Below are positions 43,293 to 56,519 of a stretch of DNA of 64,000 bases, in pieces. This DNA is from Schizophyllum amplum (taxonomy: Eukaryota > Basidiomycota > Agaricomycetes > Agaricales > Schizophyllaceae). Position numbers and translations under genes: made by a program. Numbering within the stretch: the first letter of the stretch is position 1; the number at the start of each line of letters is the position of its first letter. The notes under the pieces are model-generated. The model saw only the letters and a list, made by a program, of their open reading frames with translations. It was not told the origin of the DNA and made no database searches. The stretch is from NCBI GenBank assembly GCA_007026445.1, contig VDMD01000017.1, forward strand, positions 1 to 64,000, read 5' to 3'.

Positions 43293-46200
43293 CTCAGGCT
43301 ACGCCACACACCGCGACACCCGCTCCTCGCTGAGCTCCCCATCGGCCCATCCGTCGGCTATGCCCTATCGGCTTCAACGCCCCGCGCTACCTCGGCGGCG
43401 ACGGCCTCATCGCCAACCCCCCGCTGTAGTCGAGGGGCGCCGCACCATCCGCATGCATATACTCCTGCACGCACGCACATAGAGACGCGCGCCACCTTCG
43501 CCGTCTGTGCATCGTCTGTGCATCTGTTTGTCATTCATCTGTGCATTTTCATACATCTCGCACATACATATCTACCATCTATCCGCCCTGTACCTTCCTC
43601 CCATCTATCCGCCATCCCGCTCTCAGAGCGGCGTCTGTGTCCACGGCGCCATACGCGTCCATCATCGATGCCCCACCTGCACTGCATTCACGCTTTCCAC
43701 GCACGATCTTCCATGCATTACTGATCATGTCTTTCTTTCCTTTCGCGGCCACGGTCGCTGTACACTATGACGAGTTGCGCCGTTCATATGCTTTTCGAAG
43801 ACGTAGCTACGACCTTGATGGCCAGTAGGGCTTCACCGTTCATGTATAGACATTCAGACTACCAGGATACCTTCTTACTCTGTCAAGTACGCGATATTGG
43901 ACGCGATGGATTGCTATGGAATAGAACACGATTGAAACGACTTTATCTGCCCATCGCGAGAGGCTGCATTGTCTGCTTTGTTGTGAGAGGACGGTTGGTA
44001 ACAGTATCCTTTGTTCTTCCTTGACAAGCGTGATATCACGAGGCTGACCGATGCGCATCTTCTCGATAATCACGCTGAGAGCTGGACGATGGATAATCGC
44101 ATCTATGAAGGTGGACTGTCAGTTGATAATCTCGAACTTGCCAGCAAGGGACTCCGGGCCGGAAGGCTTGTACTCAACGGTCATGGTGGTCAGCAGGTCG
44201 CGTGCTGGGGCTATCGACAGTCAACGCGGAACGCCGCACTGGACAGTGGAGGTTGCCAAGCAGTGTCATGGTGAGCTCATACGTTCAGCCCAGCCTGTCG
44301 CGCGAGGGGAAGTTCCGCAGACAAGTGAGTGAGCCTCCATAGTCTTCGAGCTGACGACTGTCCGTCATCCTGCAGCAAAGTCTGAAGCTGACCTCTGACC
44401 TCATGGAAAGGCTGGAATTCGCGAGTCTCGGACGGTCCTCCGCTTCAAGCCACTGCTCCTTCGATTTCACCTGCCAAGGTTGCCTCTCATATTGACCTCA
44501 TCGACTCTTCTTGCCCTCTCCGAATGTTCTCCAAACGCTCTCCAAGGCTCGGTGGTCTTTTCTGGTGTTTTCCTCCGCCTGATTTGTCACCAGGCCTTCG
44601 CTATTGCCATTGCTCGCCCTCCATCGACATTATGAGCTCACCCCCGCCACTTGCAATCTTCTCGCCTCCGCTACCTGGCGTGTGCACTCCATTATTTTTT
44701 GAACCCGGACTACGGTGCTGTCAGCCTCATCATCTTCTCGGATGGGCACCGTGGCGCACCTTACGCGTTCATGGCAAGCGCAGTGCGCGGCGCAAAATTT
44801 CTTTGTTTTTCTCAATTCAAAGGCTGTCGTCTGCTAGTGCAACCTCGCTTCCATTCGTCGATTTATTGAGGAGGTGGTGCTGCCGCACCACGCAATATCT
44901 CCTTGGCGAAAATTGCGTCGCCGCCGCCGACAACGACGAAGTTGACTGGCGCGCCACATCCGGATGCGCCGGGCGGCTACGATCATTGTAACGGATCGTG
45001 GTTCGTAATGGACGCCGGCTCGTTGCAGAACGTGTGGTCCGGCTCGATTATTAACCACGTTGCGTGTTCCTAGCAGGTGAACCAACCTCGGCGACTGTCA
45101 CCCATTTGTTCGGAGACGGCGACCACCACCGGTCGCACAACCGTGGCCCGCATCCAGCGCGACAATTCGATGTGACTTGTGCTCCTCGTGGTGGCGCGGA
45201 AACTCTGTAAAGGGAGCGTGTGCTGCCTAGGAGCGACTCAGCTGTTGTCTTTCAGTTAACGGATGTCGTGCCAGCGAGCTTTGTCCAGCAGTCAGGTGTC
45301 GAACTGTGTCGAACTCGGTACTGGCAGCATCAGCGGGGCTACAACGTCCGACATGGTCTACTTTGGGCAACCATAGGAAAATGCTTATCCTGTGGCGCTA
45401 GCACAAGAGGTGAAGCCTTTGTGAATCGCTTGTTGTCCGCTCGCAGCTGATACCGACGATAGTATGCAGTTCAAAGCGACAATAGGGCGTAAACTCGGAG
45501 CTCTGTAACAATGCCTCAGCTACCAAATCGCACTCCAGTCGACGTTATGGTGCGGCTTACTTACTTCTCTCCGAGGTAGCCTCGCAGTCTCCTCAGCATA
45601 GTCAGGTGTGGTAGTCTGTCCGCACCCTCTTGGTTCGCCTTCATAGCACTGCTTTCGCAACGGAAGACATACTCCGTGCGCTTCCTGTTCGCCTGCGTCT
45701 GGGCACACGGCCCGTGGGGAAGGGCGTGCAGCATACGGCGCAAGCGGACGACCTTTGCAACGTGCGAACGAGTGCAGCCTATCCGATACTGTATCGAGAA
45801 TACAAGGGGCTCTGGATTCGGCGAACAAGAAGGAGATCTACCATCATCCAATGGCTGCATCACCTATAAGTACTGCCAAAGGACTACTTATCACGCTTCC
45901 ATCAGCATCGGCCTCGCTCAGTCGAGGCGCGCCGCCTTCACTGTCCAATCCTTCGACGCCTTCCGCAGACGTTGCTTTGACTTGCGATTGGCTGACGCGC
46001 TCACGTGCGGTCGCAATATCGATGTCCGGTCACCTGCTATGCTTTGTCGACCAACGTCTCCTTACTGACATCCCTGAAGACCTTCCGATTCCGTGCTCTG
46101 CTCTCTCGTTGGCTGGATACTCCGACGACTGGCCGCGAGTGGCGGCTGAGAGCCGCCCCCGCCACCCAGATGCGCTCATGACCATACAAAGCCGCCCGCA

Positions 46201-49200
46201 CGCCGTCCGACCTCATCTGCGGTCTCACGATGTAGACCAGGAATGCGCTGAGCTGGCTCGTCTCCGTCGCCTGGTGCCGACATCGCGCGGGGGCTCTTTC
46301 CAGAAGTGTTCCGTTGCCGTTGCTTCCCCTTACCGGGGGTGCCTCGCGGTGTCTTGTTGACCTTGTCATCCGTTCGTGCGACAAGGAACTGAACGGCACA
46401 TTGTGCCCGGGTTTCTCCTCCACGTCGCTATAGCGATTTTATGGCTATACGAGTTACGCTCAGTGCTTACCCTTGGCGACTATTCACCTGCCTGTCAGAT
46501 GGTTCGCGATGGGTTCTCCGAGTCGCAACCATGAGTTATTCATCTGTGTCCCGAAGGCTTTGTGGTCTGAGGACCGCTCCTTTTGCTGACAATTGCCGTG
46601 ATCAATTTTTCTCTGACCAAGAAGATGGTCTGACTGACTCAGACCTACCTTCGCTTGTGTGAGGTGAAAGCAGACGATCCCGAAGTCTTACGATGGCTGC
46701 TCTTCAATCGACCCGATCCTTCTCGGATGGCCACATGCAATGAATGGGATTCGTGAGGGACGCTCTCCTCCATGTGCGGCGCGCGCCCGTGCCGGCTCAA
46801 GATCGAACGGGATAAGCCTGACGCCGCGGAGAACGGCTTGTCGAATTTGGATCGTCCGTTCATCGACTCTATGAAGAACAGAGTCTGCTACAGCGCTATT
46901 GTTGAGGGTGGTATCGTCTCTATCCTTAGAGGCCCACCCATCGCGATTGTGGTACAAGCAGAAGGGCGGGAACGCCGACGAGAGCGCGGTTCGATCCAAG
47001 TTCAACCATAGACTCTCGAGTTGACTCCGTGCCGACGCGCCGCCGATACGGGTGTATCGTACCCGCGAGCAGGTGCTCACCAGGCCGTCCATGCGCTCGC
47101 GGGATGGAAGGGCGCCTGGAAAATTCAACTCTTCCAGCTCAGTAAATTTTATTGACGGCTCTGGGGGATGCGGAGGTAGAAATTTTATGGCTTGAGTCAT
47201 GCGAAGTAAAGGCTAGCTAGAGCCTAACTCTAATCCATCGGCTCGCTGACCGTATAGAGTCGGTGTCATCCCTGCTTACCGCTACATCATCGTCAAGTAA
47301 GAGGGAAGAACAGATTGGCTCATTCGAGAACCTACAACTGAGGCTAGCCCCTGTGCACCTTTTCGTACAACAAGGCTTTCCTATTTGGGAATGTTCAAAT
47401 CCAGCCGAATGATTTTGAACTGTCTAACTCGCAAAGGCATTAGAGAGTATGTCACTACGTAGACGTCTCGCTGCAGGAAGTCAGGGTAATCGACAGCGAT
47501 CTATATGTATGCAGTCTTGCTTCATCGCTAACGGTCAAACGAATCACTGCGTCATAACTTCAGTTCTCGACACCCTGGGTTTAGCTCGAGGTTTCTTCTG
47601 GAAACGCGCGTGCGTCCGCACACTCTGACAGACGAACTAGGTAGACGAACTACAGGACGAGCAAGCCTCTCGCCACTGACGACAGAGATGACGCACCTAG
47701 AGATACCAGAGACGCCGAAGGGTTTCCCACGGGTGTCCGCCAAGTGACCGCGCGACGCGTATACTTACGGATGAGGGCACATATGAGATGAGGATCAGAC
47801 GATTCAGTAGATAGTACCTCACATGTATGGTTGGGGCAAGTCGGACGGGACATCCATGGTTGTTTGTGGCGCGTGAAGATGGATGGGTGGGCGGGTTCAC
47901 GAACCTTCCGGGCAGACGACGATTTGCACCTAGCGACGACACAATCGGTATATTCTGTACAGTGTCAGTAGTCAACGCGGGAAAAATGCGGGTGACGCCA
48001 AACTAGGAAGTACGCATCCTGAGAGTCATTGCCGCGGATGAGTATACGAAGGAACGTTGGCCTTCAAACATCCCACACGCTATGTTCCTCGTAGCAAGAC
48101 TCTTGCTCACGATAGCCGAAAGGTAGACACCTGCAAGACTGCGCACTGACTTGCCTTCTGCGGGTGAAGACACAAGGGTTGCCGTTCGCCGCAGAGTCGA
48201 CTAATCTTTGCTCGTGCACTTGCTAGCATGAGGGAGGCGTACGGCGCGGCAGGGGAGCAGGGATCACAGATCATACCTACCTCCAGCGCGTAAGCGATAA
48301 CGAGACGAACCGGGTTGTCCCTCGAGCGGCGCCCTCGCCATCGCATCAACGTGCGCACCCTGAACGCACGCCGACGCGACCACCCACCACAGAGCACCGT
48401 CAGCTGGCCCGACATGCGCAGAAGGAGAGGCGCGGCGTATCGCACAAAAATGATACGACTCTGCTCTTTTGGCGGCCTCGAGGCCGTCCGCTTTCGGGGC
48501 ACCGCCGCCTCGGGGCGGGAGGACGTATTGAGATCGGCAGAGCACAGACTGTGCACCGTCGCAGGTGAGGGAGAAGGGCAGCGAGAAGGCGTCCTCAGGT
48601 GGAATAATAGGGCCTAGGCTGCGAGCGGACGGCCGTGTGTGCGCCGCGGAGTCGGTCGGAGAAGGGACAGGCTCCAAAAACAGCAGTAGCGCGTGAGGCG
48701 TCTCGGGTAAGGGGGCATCGAATTGGGTAACGATTATGTTGCTTGAGGGTGGCAAGCCCGTAGCCCTGTAATCGGAAACAGATTCGATAAGGGTGAGAAG
48801 GGCAGCGGTATGTCAGGACTGTCAGCTGCTGGTGGCTGGAGGAAGTATTTTGGGGACCAAGGTTTCACAACGGCGCGGCGGGCGCCACTCTGGGAAACTC
48901 AAGAGCAAGAGCGCGTTTAAACTTTAAGTAGAGGATGGACTGGGAACTGACATTTCCTGGGACGGAAGAAAAGAGAAGATCAAGAAGCGAGGCACGCGGT
49001 TCACGACACGTGGCGGGACGCTTGGGCAGCGGCAATCAAACTGCGCCGCCGGGTCGGCGATTTGGCGCTGGGGGACGAACGTTCCACGTTCAACAGGCGC
49101 CTCTGCCAGCTGCAAGGTGTAGTCTGTTTACAGGCAGACTTGGAACTGGGTGACTGCCATCCAAATGAAGCAGAGCGCAGCTCCTCATGACCATAACACA

Positions 49201-50641
49201 GCCTACCATATCGGTATGACACAACGAGTCTCTTTGAAGCCAAGGAAAGTCAACATAAACGAGTGCCTACCTTCGTTCCTATTCTCATCGTATGAAGCAT
49301 CGGAAACAGGGAAGCCGATATACACGCCCTTCATATGCTTTCCAGCATCAGATAGGTTCGAACTCTGTTCGATAACGACCACGGGCTCCATCCTGGCTTC
49401 GTCTGGTCACGGTTCAGCTCGCTTTCCCACCGCGAGGATGCTCAGTTCATACCCGAGGACGCCGCCTCTTACCCATGACGAGGGCGATGATGCTGGACGA
49501 TGGGCAGCGATATAGACCTGTAAGACATCACCTGACCGCGCCTCACGGCTTCAACAGCACCCGAGGTCATGAAGACGAAGAGCCGCCCGCCTTGAAGTTG
49601 ATCATCTCACCATCTCACCCATCCCGAGGCGGCGTGCCCTGAAAGCCATCCCGATGTGGGAACATGAAGGCTACACCTCGGGGACTGCAGTAGGCGGGCT
49701 GTCTGAGCTGGCTCACCTGACGTTTACTTGACGGTGACGCTGGAGGCGGTTGAATGAAGAATTGTCAGGCTATACAGGTGTTGACGAAGGTGATCGCATT
49801 GCACGCGAGAGTACATGTCCATAGTAAGAGGCAGGAGATGTGATGCCGAGACCAGGGAAGGCGTCAAAGGGCAGGCGCGATTGTTGACAATATGATCGGA
49901 ATCGATGGTAGCGATGCGGCACAGTCGAGGGCATAGAATCTGAGCTGTGTCCAAGACCGGATAGCACGAGGAGGCCCAGTCAGACCGGGGCGTGAGTCAG
50001 TACCCAGGCGCTTAGCTTGTCTCGGCGCCTAGAGAAGAGGAAGGGCAGCATGCGACTAGTAGCGTGGAATCCAAGGAGCGTAGAATCGGCGGGGAGAAGC
50101 GACACAGCTATAGCATCCACACGGGAGGAGCAGTAGAGGGTCCTTCACAGGTATACGGGATTTCGCCAGCAAGCCGGGTATGGTGGCGCGTGCTTGCAGA
50201 GGCGGCGGCACGAGGGCGGTCGGATCCTTTCACGACCTTTGCTGGCGGGACTGCGCATGAATGTCGTTCTCTCTACAGACAGAGTTCGTGAGCGATACGG
50301 TCTATCGTCGGCGGCGGGTCGGGCTCACCAGGTTTGAGCTGGTTCACCCATGCTGGGTCACCCGTGAAGACGAGATTGTACGCTGGAAGTTGCTTTGGAG
50401 ACCTGTATGCCGGTAGCACGCCGGAAAGATACAGGAGAGGAACGGAGAGAGGTCTAATATCACGGACAGAGTGCGGAGTCTTGGGAGCACAGGGTGAGCT
50501 CGCAGGGCCTGAGGTACTCACATATTGTAAGGCGCCAGTCTTGGTTCAAGGCCCGTAAATAAGATAGCTAGAGACAGTCAGCTATATAGCCTTGTAAGCC
50601 TCTAGTAGTGACGATGGAAGTCAAGGTCAACGTCGGTGAAG
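43293..50641. other. 7.3-kb region with only fragmentary ORFs
   Basis: No recognisable gene. Minor items: an open C-terminal-like stretch at 44,877-45,071 (plus), a minus frame at 47,200..46,688 containing ELEELNFPGALPSRE, overlapping minus frames at 48,755..48,107, and a minus frame at 50,521..50,273 (SVPLLYLSGVLPAYRS). None has a start, introns and stop that can be joined. Remnants of old genes are likely. Confidence 0.4.
44877..45071 (+). CDS. C-terminal-like orphan ORF
   Basis: 65 codons ending in TAG. It reads GGGAAAPRNISLAKI and then APGGYDHCNGSWFVMDAGS and NVWSGSIINHVACS. The composition looks protein-like and extracellular (Cys, Gly, Asn, Trp) but I cannot name a family. No upstream exon is identified, so it may be a gene remnant. 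Confidence 0.3.
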
Positions 50642-50701
50642 ATGTCGAGAACGTCGCGATCAATCTTGTCCCGCGCGTTCAATTTCGATCTCGCATCTCC
50701 C

Positions 50702-53628
50702 ATGTCGCGCTCGCTGCGTCCGAGAAAGTCGCGACCAAGCTACGCGGTCCTCTCTGGCCTTGACGAAGATGGGGACGAGCAGACGCCAGGTGCAGGCCCC
50801 TCACGACGCGTAGTAGACGACGAATCCAGCGAGAGCGAATTTGAGCCTGCCGCGAAAAACGACGATGGCGAACCGGGCGCCGATGATGAAGCGTCCTCCG
50901 GAAACGACGACGATGCCGACGGAGACGTGGAGGACCCCGAAGACAGCGTCATCGCCGTCGACCCCATTCCTGCGAAACCTACGCGTCCGGCCGCTAAGGC
51001 TCGGCGGCAGAGCAAGACGGTGAACCCCACATACACCGCGCCATCGACGTCCATGAAGTCCGTGGGGAGCGTAGGCATGTCGCGCGTCTCTCGTCGGCAG
51101 ATGTATGCGCTCCCGACGCCGAGCGTGAAGCACAGGCATCGCGCCGTTCCCCTCTTCTCGCATACGGGACGCGTCGAACGCCTCACAAAGCCGCCGGTCA
51201 TCTTTGGCCCATCGTCCATCACCGGGTGCAACAACTTCACGGTCAGCAAGAAGGTTGTCGATCGCGCGTCAAGAACTTGGGGATTTAATGTCGGCGCGGG
51301 TCCTGTGTGGGATATGCTGGAGGATAGATCCTGGTTCAAGGAAGGACTATTCCAATCGACAGGCTCTTACCTATCAGAGAGCGCCAGACGTCCCGTGGTA
51401 CACAAGGTCTTACGAGTCAAGGAGTACAAAACCTTGACCCCCAGGTGCGTCTCCTGCTCAGGGACTGATACGGAGCTTATGTACATCTTAGCGAGGCTCA
51501 GGCCTACTTACCTCGCGATGTCGGTCAGGAAGAAGATAGCGTCAAGCCCCCTGCTCCCGTGCAATGCTACTTCGGCCCATTTGGATCCCAGACGAAGGTC
51601 GAGACGAAGATGTTCGACGCTACGCCGATATGTATGTTGGCCACATTCACGCCCTTCAAGCTACTCACGGACTCAGTGACTTAGCACAATTCATCCCCGG
51701 CAGCACGAGTCACGTCTTCAACGCAGGCGCACCCGTATGGGGCATTGACTGGTGTCCCATTCACGCAGGCGAACGTCCGAGTGAGTTTGGCACATTCAAG
51801 TACAACGGATAGCTTGCTTATTCTTCAGCACGCTCATACACTCAGTATCTCGCTGTGGCACCTTTTCCATCGAAGTCTCATTCTCCGGACTTTGGCGTCA
51901 AGACACCCCGGCCATCCCCTGCTTGCATCCAGATATGGTCTCTGGCGCCAAGCGAAGATTGTCCAACAAACGCAGGAAAGATGAAGTGCGAGATGGTCCT
52001 CTGCATCAAAAGTGGACCCGCCCACGAACTGAAGTGGTGCCCACTTCCCTCGCACGACTCGGTGAGCATGTTAGCCGCTATCGACCTCATCACTCGCCGC
52101 TTACGCAAGTTCGAGCAGATCAAAGAGGAAACCGACAAGCCTCTCAAGCTAGGAGTGCTTACCGGCATCTTCGAGGATGGTTCCGTATCCATTTATGTCG
52201 TACCGGAGCCGCAGGACGTTCGCCAAGAAGGACATGATCCCGATGAGCCTGTTTTCGGTGAGTTTCTAGATGCGCGGAACGACGAGCTTTGCTCACGTTG
52301 AATTGCAGTGGAACTATCTGAACCTAGCATACGCATCGAATTGGAGGAAGCTGCTATCACCTCGATGGATTGGGCCAACAGCGACTGTCTTGCTGTGGGC
52401 ACATCACAAGGTGAGCAGCATGCATATGAGCGTCTTCGTACATCGGTGCTGATCCAAGGTAGGCGTCATCGCGGTGTTCAAGCTCGGGAACGCGTTCAAG
52501 GCCTGCAACGGACCCGGTATGTAGTTCACTCACTGGTCGCGCATCCGAACTAACGCCTGAACCAGAGCATATCTCCCCGATTGACCTCTTTCCCACCCAC
52601 TACATCACTGTACACCAGTCCGCGATCCGCGCGCTGTCGTGGATCCGCGCACCTGCAGCATCTGCCTCTGGCGAACTGACGCTGGACGATGACCCGACTG
52701 TGATCGCCAGTGGTGGGTATGATGGCGTAGAATGCTTCACGGATATCCGCGAAGGCCACGGATCAGCGATGAACAGAACTCGCGGTGCGTGTATATGCGT
52801 ACATTCACATAGCGATGTTGCTGATACCTGGTTAGATGTGATCTTGACTATGGCGTATGCGCCATACGGGGCCGGTATCATGACGATTGACCACGACAAT
52901 ATCATAAAGCTGTACTCTGTCTCCCCAAGCATGCTGGGGCGCGGGCATCTGCTTGTTGAGCCGCAAGGGCCTGTCTGGGTGCGTGGTCCTTGTGCGCTAC
53001 ACGCAACTTCCACTGACGGCTTCGGCAGTCCGTCTCGGCGTCGGACTATCACCCGCAAATGGCAGTAGCCTCCGCGGATGGTACCTGCCTAACCACAAAT
53101 ATGCTGCGTGGTACGAGGAAGGGGGGATCCGTGGTAGGGACACTTAGCCCCCGTCTCAATCATGCGTATTCACGATATGACAGCCTTTTTTCTACCACAA
53201 GATATTCCAGGTCGACTACAGTCGTAAGACAGGCGAATATAGGATGATCGAGCGCTTTTTGCCCCAGGTGAGTCTTCTCAGACTCCATTAATTGGAGTCT
53301 GGTTGATTCTCGACGGCAGGAGCTGCAAGACCGCCCGACCGTAGGCAAGCAGAAGAGTGGGAAGAAGCCCGAGGACGGCCCTGATCATACGCGTACCGGT
53401 ACAGGGGCTTGGCCGCCTGAGGTCGGCGTGCACAAGGTGGCTTGGAATAGCGGGAACGGACTCGGACGCGCGGGAATGCTGGCGAGCGCGACGGCGTCCG
53501 GGCTCTGCCGTGTAGACTTTCTCTGGGGCAGGTGGATGAAAGACAAGATCCCGTACTCGAGCGTTGAACAGATTCGCATGGAGGAGGGTGCCATGGACGT
53601 CGAGTCGGAGGAGTCTGGGGAAAACTGA
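50702..53628 (+). CDS. TFIIIC WD40 subunit (Sfc6/Tfc6, GTF3C2-like)
   Basis: Subunit of the B-box-binding factor TFIIIC needed for RNA polymerase III transcription of tRNA genes. The likely start at 50,702 begins MSRSLRPRKSRPSYAVL; an in-frame ATG also lies at 50,642. The N-terminus is acidic and disordered. Then come WGFNVGAGPVWDMLEDRSWF, HVFNAGAPVWGIDWCPIHAG, PACIQIWSL, KLGVLTGIFEDGSVSIY, ELEEAAITSMDWANSDCLAV, PIDLFPTHYITVHQSAIR, VIASGGYDGVECFTDIR, YAPYGAGIMTIDHDNIIKLY and EVGVHKVAWNSGNG...LASATASGLCRVDFLWGRW. These form a WD40 propeller as in yeast tau-91. Many short introns join in frame. One at about 51,636-51,683 removes an apparent frame change. Confidence 0.88.
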
Positions 53629-53867
53629 GAAGAGAGGTGTCAGGTGTGCTTACTTGGGCTTCTTTGTTGCTCGCATTCTGACTCCAACACAGCAGTTCGT
53701 TAGGGGCATACCCTCATTGTCAATTCCAAGTGCAACAAGCATACAAATCCAATGTCCAATGTCTAGTAATACAGTATCGATGAATGCGTAATCATGCAAG
53801 GTGAGTAGTCCGAGATCCATAGCGAGAGTCAAGTGGGTATCAATCATAATGTGAATGGGGACATATA

Positions 53868-54872
53868 TTAGAAGACAGCGTCCAAGGACCGACGACCCAA
53901 GGCGCTATCGGAGGGTCGCCGGGTCTCCGTGGTTCGTCGCGAGAGGCTCGCGAGGCGCTGCTGGATCTTGCGCTCTGCGCGGAAGACACCGAGACGGACT
54001 GGGAGCGAGATGGCCACCCACTGCTGGCGCACCTGATCGGAGAGCGACGTCGAGGACTGCCAGCCGAAGCGCGAACTTCCGCCCGGGCGAGGAGACGAGG
54101 CTCTATCGCTGGACTTCGCATCATCGACATCCGGCTCTTCATCGTCTTCTGTGCTCATCATGAAATCGGCCTCTCCTACTTCCTCGGCGCGAGATACCTC
54201 AGGGACTCGGAGTGACTCGGTAGAGGAAGACCAGTGCGAGGTGTGCGAGTCGAGGGAGAAGTCGGAGGAGGACGTGGAGCTTCTGGTCTTGCGCGTGAAG
54301 GCGGAGGAGAAGCTCGCCTTCCGCTTCTTGCTGGAGCAGGGGGAGAACGCGACGTGGCGCTGCTCAACGGCGTCTGGCGGAGGAGAGCGACGGGCCGCGG
54401 CCGAGCAGACAGAGCGCGCGCAGTCGCAGGGCCGCGCGCAAGCGTAGGCGTGGTTGCATCCGCACTCGCGCTCGCGGAGGAACGCCTCAACCTCGTCGTC
54501 GTCCGCAACAGGCGCCCGGCGTACGGTGTGCCGCGCCCGCCACGCTTGGTTGTGCGGCATCTGCATGAGATGGTCGAGCGCGGGGAACGGGCGGAACGAG
54601 GGATCGTGCAGCTCGCCGCGGCTGTCGACGTACACCGCGATCTCGTCATCGCCATCTTCGCTCCCGCTCGATCCGGTCGCGTACCAGGGATCGAGAAGGC
54701 GCGAGACGTCCTCTGCCTCGCTCGCGGGCCTGTAACGGTGCGAGCGCTTGAGGGAGGTGGTGCTGGAAACGGGGGAATACATCGTCGCTGGGGGTGGGGG
54801 AATGCTAAGATGGCCTAGGATGGTACTCGACGGGGCCTTTGGGTGGTGCTGGAAAGCGGGCTTCTTTGACAA
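53868..54872 (-). CDS. Low-complexity protein, unknown function, 334 aa (paralogue B)
   Basis: Single exon. A downstream ATG (MYSPVSSTTSLKRSH) is an alternative start. It shares with the gene at 42,378 the block EAEDVSRLLDPWYATG plus VYVDSRGELHDPSFRPFP and the C-terminal VRQQWVAISLPVRLGVFRAE plus KIQQRLASLSRR. It differs in a Cys-rich centre (ERECGCNHAYACARPCDCAR) that could bind metal. It lies opposite in orientation to paralogue A, with the TFIIIC gene nearer to it. Confidence 0.8.
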   Translation of the reverse strand: MSKKPAFQHHPKAPSSTILGHLSIPPPPATMYSPVSSTTSLKRSHRYRPASEAEDVSRLLDPWYATGSSGSEDGDDEIAVYVDSRGELHDPSFRPFPALDHLMQMPHNQAWRARHTVRRAPVADDDEVEAFLRERECGCNHAYACARPCDCARSVCSAAARRSPPPDAVEQRHVAFSPCSSKKRKASFSSAFTRKTRSSTSSSDFSLDSHTSHWSSSTESLRVPEVSRAEEVGEADFMMSTEDDEEPDVDDAKSSDRASSPRPGGSSRFGWQSSTSLSDQVRQQWVAISLPVRLGVFRAERKIQQRLASLSRRTTETRRPSDSALGRRSLDAVF

Positions 54873-55670
54873 TGGGCTCTCGGTAGGGCAGGGGGCGTCT
54901 TTGGAGGGTGCGGGGAGGCGCCTTTGGGTATGCTGTGAACGACGCGCAGGCGCCCATTATAAGGACCGGCGCCATCGGTACACAAAGGGTCTATCGATGT
55001 GCGGGACTTGTTCTTTGACCTGTGTGCAGGACACTTTGGGACTCGGTGGCGAAGGACAAAGCGCACTCAGGCGCGTGTGTGCTAGTTTGGGACCGCGTGT
55101 TGGATGTTTATGAGCTTGACACGTGGGGGCGCCTTTCATCAGCTGTGGCACTGGGCGCTTCTGGCAAGCTTCTGACTGCAACGTTGCTGTGAGTGTGGCC
55201 GATTTCATGTGAAGAGTGGCTGAAGAGTCTCTTCGTGTGCTCTCAGGATGAGCGTTGGGTCTCGCAGAGGGTCTCGACGTTCTGCAATGCAGCGCGTTGG
55301 CCAGCTGTGGCTCTCGCGGATGAGGCGATGCTTCAAGGATAACGATGCATTATCGAGTGGACCACTAACACATACTCCCGTGAACGGGAGTTTTCTTTTG
55401 AGGAGATCCCTATTCGCAGGCAATGCTGCATGGTCACAAACAACAAAGACCTGGGGGTGGCAGTAGCGTCGCTTGCATCGATGCCATCGATGTAACGTGT
55501 TCGTGTAACCACTTTCCGAGGCTCATCACATCATGGGAAGATCGAGTCACAAACGCTCCTCCATATGAGGAGAACCAAAGGAGAACCGCGACACGTCGTC
55601 ATGAGTCACCAGAATAATGCCTTCCTAATCGGGGTACAATGTAGTGGCCTACAGCATGCTCAGGCTGCAC
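54873..55670. other. Intergenic region
   Basis: About 800 bp upstream of paralogue B. A TATA-like TTATAATG on the minus strand lies near 54,958. No gene is recognised. Confidence 0.4.
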
Positions 55671-55679
55671 ATTGAATGT

Positions 55680-55945
55680 ACAAAACGCTGGTGTTCGGCG
55701 TTTCGACGTTCTACTTCGCCGCGTATAACGATTTCCATACGCTAGGGGAGGTCTTGCGCAGAGCCCGGATGGAAAGGGTATCGAGTGGGCGCTGGTACGG
55801 GCTCCATTTTTGACGGACGAGGACGGGACAGATGGCACGGTGACGGGATACGTTGCAGACGGAAAGACTGGGATGAAGTTGGCGAGGAAGGGTTTTGGGA
55901 AGTTCATGATTGACTAACTGAAGAAGGAGCGGGAAGGCAAAATGC
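55680..55945 (+). pseudogene. Truncated copy of the NAD(P)-binding gene
   Basis: Begins abruptly within FYFAAYNDFHTLGEVLR and reaches ARKGFGKFMID, where a TAA stop interrupts before KKEREG. One base is out of frame at about 55,760. It matches the C-terminal third of the intact genes at 56,520 and 57,520. The N-terminal Rossmann part is absent. Confidence 0.8.
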
Positions 55946-56456
55946 GCCGTCGGATGCGTAGGATATTCGACAGAAGTGATGATGAGTGTACTGCCTACTC
56001 CATGGATGTGGGTCGACGTCCTCGTAGCCTAGCTTTTGTTCGATGAGATATAAAATCGATAGCCAAAGCCTTTCCACCTTGTGATGACGGTTGGATCACA
56101 TTGCGTCGTGAGGAGGTTTCGAGCGGAATTGAGTAGCAGTCAGCCTGCACAATGATGCATAATCGACGAGGGTAGAGAAACTTGAGAAGCGTAGAGGGAG
56201 TCCAAGTTATGGACCATATAGGAGGGACAATGGAACAAGACATTCCCGATTGGGAACAATAGGAATCGGTCATGACCCCTAAGACGTCGTTCCCCTGAGT
56301 ATATAGCACTTCGGACTTGAAGAACGAGTGGCCCAGGCAGAGACGTACTATTCAGTTGTATGGAAAGGGCAAGCTCTGGCAGGTATGTGATGCGCGGATC
56401 GTCCGGGAAGAGACCCACATTGTTTTCGTATTCGCCGACAGGACCGGGCTCGCTCC

Positions 56457-56464
56457 TATATAAG
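56457..56464 (+). promoter_or_regulatory. TATA box of the first NAD(P)-binding gene
   Basis: TATATAAG about 56 bp before the ATG at 56,520. Confidence 0.55.
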
Positions 56465-56519
56465 AAGTAGGCGTCTTCTGGACTAGCATATTCCCCGTCA
56501 GATCTATATATCAGCACAT

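Noticed and set aside
49150..49515. GGTTCGAAC-like B-box word suggesting a tRNA
   Set aside because: No acceptor stem or A box can be folded around it.
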